From Sclerodactyla briareus (lineage: Eukaryota; Echinodermata; Holothuroidea; Dendrochirotida; Sclerodactylidae), in NCBI GenBank assembly GCA_026419785.1, contig JAODTK010004999.1, positions 1,054,001 to 1,118,000 of the forward strand: 64,000 bases of DNA, read 5' to 3'. Shown piece by piece: positions 60,891 through 64,000 of this stretch (the stretch's first letter is position 1; every line of letters starts with the position of its first letter). The notes below the pieces were generated by a model. That model worked only from the letters and a program-made list of their open reading frames with translations. It did not search any database and was not told where the DNA came from. The translations under genes and the position numbers were made by a program.

Positions 60891-63800
60891 GCGCACAGCC
60901 ACAACATTGAACGAGGTTAATAGCTCCAGTATAGAGGTATATCAGCCAGTAATGTGTTTGATCCATTCATTTGGCATGAACATTGCGGCAATTCACTCAC
61001 TTGTATTCACTAGTAATAACAAGAAATATATCAAGTTTGTGACGATTGAGCGCTGGACCTCGAAACACCTAACTCTGAAGCAGATTAATCATTAACCTGA
61101 CAAGTATACAATGAAAAATTACATATAGATAGGTTCTGTGAAACACTAGAATCAGCCAGGCATGGTGCCATGCAGTGTTGAAAGTAGGACATTGTCCGAA
61201 AATATGCACCCCACCTGCAATTCCCTAAATGCAGCTCTTGGTTATAATACAGGCTATCGATTTTAGCCTTCTGCCAGCTAGGGAGATACACAGTCGACCT
61301 TCCTATAAAAATCTCCTGCTCGTTGTCAGGTGTCAACAAAGTGGCAATTGGGTAAAAATTGACTGAATTCTAAGCATCAGACAGGGTCAGGGTCCATTTA
61401 ATTTGTGTGATATAAAATGTTGGTAGTGTCAATGACACAAACATATTCCTCTCTCACACATGCACCACAGTAGGAGCATGTATAAAGCTAGACACTTCCA
61501 TCTGGATGTACCAAAATTCTGAACAACTCAGCAATTTTTAAGTGATATTTTCGATCCATGAATGGGAATGTCCTTTGAACAAAAGATGGTTTCTGTAAGT
61601 AACATAGAACACCAATTGCCTCAGCGCGATTGCATATTTAACAAGGAGGAAAAAGCCAAAACAACTACAGGAATAAGTTTTTCTTTCAACATATTCTCTT
61701 TGCCAATATCTCCAAGTTCAAGGTCGAGCAAACTATTTTACTTATCTTACAGGATACTATGGATGCTTCAATGTAACTTCCAAGAAGAATTCAACGTATT
61801 AATATGCATTTGTTTTAAGACATGGATTAGCTAGATATGCGGAAAGTACGGGCCAAAGTGTCCGATTAGAAAAAGTTTTAAAATACTTCCGGATTTGTTT
61901 GACAACATTAGAAAACATTGATATAATCAGGAAATCAGGGCTCGAAATAAGCAGTCGCCCACTCGCTATATGTGAACAGCGAAAACTGATGCGGGCGAGT
62001 GAGAGTGAAATGTTACTGTTCAGTAGCACGTTTGGCGAGTGGAATTAAATTTTGCCTGAACGCAAACATCGTCCTCAGGGTTCGGAATAAGAAATAGGTG
62101 GCTGAAAAATTGATAGAAAAGTGTGCATGTCAGCTTTGTAGGAGATAAACAAACCACTGAATGTTGGTTTGACGAACGATCGATCCAAACCTCAGTCCAA
62201 ATCACAGTTGACTTGATTGTGTTAGCATGCACTGCACAGTTCTTTCGAAGTATTTGGTGCAAGTATACATGATAGCTCAAAATCCTGCACAACAATAATT
62301 CATGTGCGGCAAAGTCCCGCACTGATTTCCACAACGGAGAGCAATATTTGCTTGTTTGCAACAGTCACGATCGTCAGACCTTCAGGCACAATGTGTGCAT
62401 ACTCATATCATTGTGTGTCAGACATCGTAACACGCCGGACATGAGGAGAAAAAAACTATTTTATGCCGCACATCGATAACTTTCGATCGACATGATTTGT
62501 AGAACTAGGGCATGTACACATTCTATGTTAACCATGTGAATGGGAGCATATTCACTGTAAAATAACGTTGAAATCTGCTATCCATCTGAAAACATTAAAT
62601 CATCAAATAATGAAACAGGCATGGTTGATTGGTTGATACAAAGACATTTCACATAAGATTGATCATATTATTTGCAAGGTGTTTCAGATAATAACTTTCT
62701 GATCAAAGTCACAGCACGTTCAGTAGCTTAGGCCTACGCTGGCTACCTTGTGGGAGGAATTGGTTAAAGCCATTCTATTTTCTTATTTATTCACACAAAA
62801 TACAATTCTGCCTGGAAAGAAAATTCACTATGGGCCAGAAAAATGTTGCCGTTGAAGGATTTGCCTTTCGGCGACAGTCATGTAGCTATGGGATGGAAGT
62901 AGGAATGGTATGGCAGGGGGTGCCCATTATTCCCATGTACCCACTGTTTACAGTGTAACTTATGAAGCAATAGTTTGCAATGCAGTCGATTGGAGAGAGG
63001 GAGTCTGGAGAGTAAAAATCTGGCAATGTGGCAATGTTCGATCGGTATGCATGGTACCAAGATTCGCTTTACTATTTTCTGATAACCCCCCCCCCCCCCC
63101 TTGATTTCAAAATCCCTCTTTGAAAAATTGTGGGGGGACAACCCCCCCCCCACATTTTGAAACCTAGCGTAAACAAGGTTCCCCAAACATACACAAATTA
63201 TGCAGAATGCAACTTTCCAATCTATGGAAGAAAGAAACTAATTGGTAAAAACAGCAGTCACACACCACGTACACTTTAATGATTACTGGTGCTTGCAGCA
63301 TGGGAGGGGGGGGGGGGGGGGGGGGAGGCAGGTTAGTATATCGTTGCCTCTGCCATTCAGTATGATTAATATATAATTGATAATGTTCATTTAAAAAAAT
63401 AAAGTTTGTGTTATTTAGAGTACAGTTTGGCCATACTTTTTCGAATGCTGGTTAGCAAAAATTGGTTGAAGGGGAAAGATTCCGGGGGTGAAGTAAAATA
63501 GCCCTGGACGAGATATTGGTTATTGGAACCCTGATCATTGTACAAAGCTCCACTATAATACTGTCAGCATCGTACAGTAGGCAATTAGTTAGACAATGGT
63601 AGTAAATATGCTTTCCTTTTGAAGGGCGAGTGAAAATAGTCTGCGGGCGACAAAAAATTGAGATCAACTAGCACCTTGGCAGTGAAAAAAAAAAAACAGT
63701 TAAGGAAGGCCCTGGAAATGGCAACATTAAACATGTCTTCTTCAACTATAGAGAGACACATACAATCATGAGCCTCTATCTGGAATAATTTGCATATTAT

Positions 63801-64000
63801 TCAGTGATTTTTACCCAAGTGTGTGAAAAGGTTATTTTACCCTAGCCCAAACCCTAATCTCCATGAAATACAATTCTAAAGTGTTCCTGATGGGTTGCAT
63901 GATTGACAGATTGAACAGCTTCCTGATTTTGCTGTCAGTGTTTTATTGCCTGAAAACAAAAAAAACAAAAAAACACCATGCTGTTCTCAAATGCAAAATG
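60891..64000. other. Nothing recognised except homopolymer-rich patches
   Basis: A 15-C run at 63087, a G7/C9 pair near 63132-63149 and a G run of more than 20 at 63303. Sequences around 63100-63165 form a loose inverted repeat (tttcaaaat facing attttgaaa). Confidence 0.5.

Noticed and set aside
1..64000. CRISPR array, bacterial operon or phage cluster
   Set aside because: All tandem arrays lack spacer structure, and the gene content, introns and transposons are animal-like.

Overview
The window reads as invertebrate metazoan nuclear DNA, probably from a marine animal (echinoderm, hemichordate or similar; the sequence alone cannot settle it). It is AT-rich and gene-poor. It has short exons with GT..AG splice sites, long introns, long poly-G/poly-C runs, many tandem arrays, hAT-type and other TIR elements, and a tyrosine-recombinase (DIRS-like) retrotransposon. 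No bacterial gene structure is present.

The one host gene I can name is a voltage-gated potassium channel of the KCNQ (Kv7) family, closest to KCNQ1, on the minus strand. I recovered six exons in the correct order and spacing. They are the S3 exon (30462-30539), the S4 exon (29417-29511), the S5/turret exon (27581-27734), the pore exon (25664-25772), the S6-end/helix A exon (14586-14681) and the helix B exon (1734-1805). Two further clean minus-strand exon candidates (11541-11847 and 8295-8432) lie between helix A and helix B, where the variable A-B linker would be encoded. Exons for S1, S2 and the N terminus were not found above 30.5 kb, and helices C and D were not found below 1.7 kb. Several exons carry one- or two-base indels that break the frame although splice sites and codons on either side are preserved. 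Others are perfect. This patchiness looks more like local uncorrected assembly error than a pseudogene.

Layout: 1-3.6 kb, helix B exon and a decayed non-LTR retrotransposon 3' end. 4.2-4.9 kb, 26-bp minisatellite. 6.4 kb, a 301-bp hAT-like MITE. 8.3-14.7 kb, linker and helix A exons plus a 1.16-kb non-autonomous hAT element. 17.2-23.1 kb, a 5.9-kb GC-rich DIRS-like element, in the intron between the pore exon and the helix A exon, same strand as the gene, with 60-bp inverted terminal repeats and recognisable RT, RNase H and tyrosine recombinase. 25.6-30.6 kb, the transmembrane exons; a 29-bp minisatellite abuts the S4-exon splice donor and every unit of it carries a donor-like sequence. 30.6-64 kb, no convincing exon: a second 1.24-kb hAT element, a 414-bp TIR element, a near-perfect 89-bp triplication, a polypyrimidine tract, a 2.5-kb array of 48-bp units, smaller arrays, and several dispersed repeat families with members across the window.
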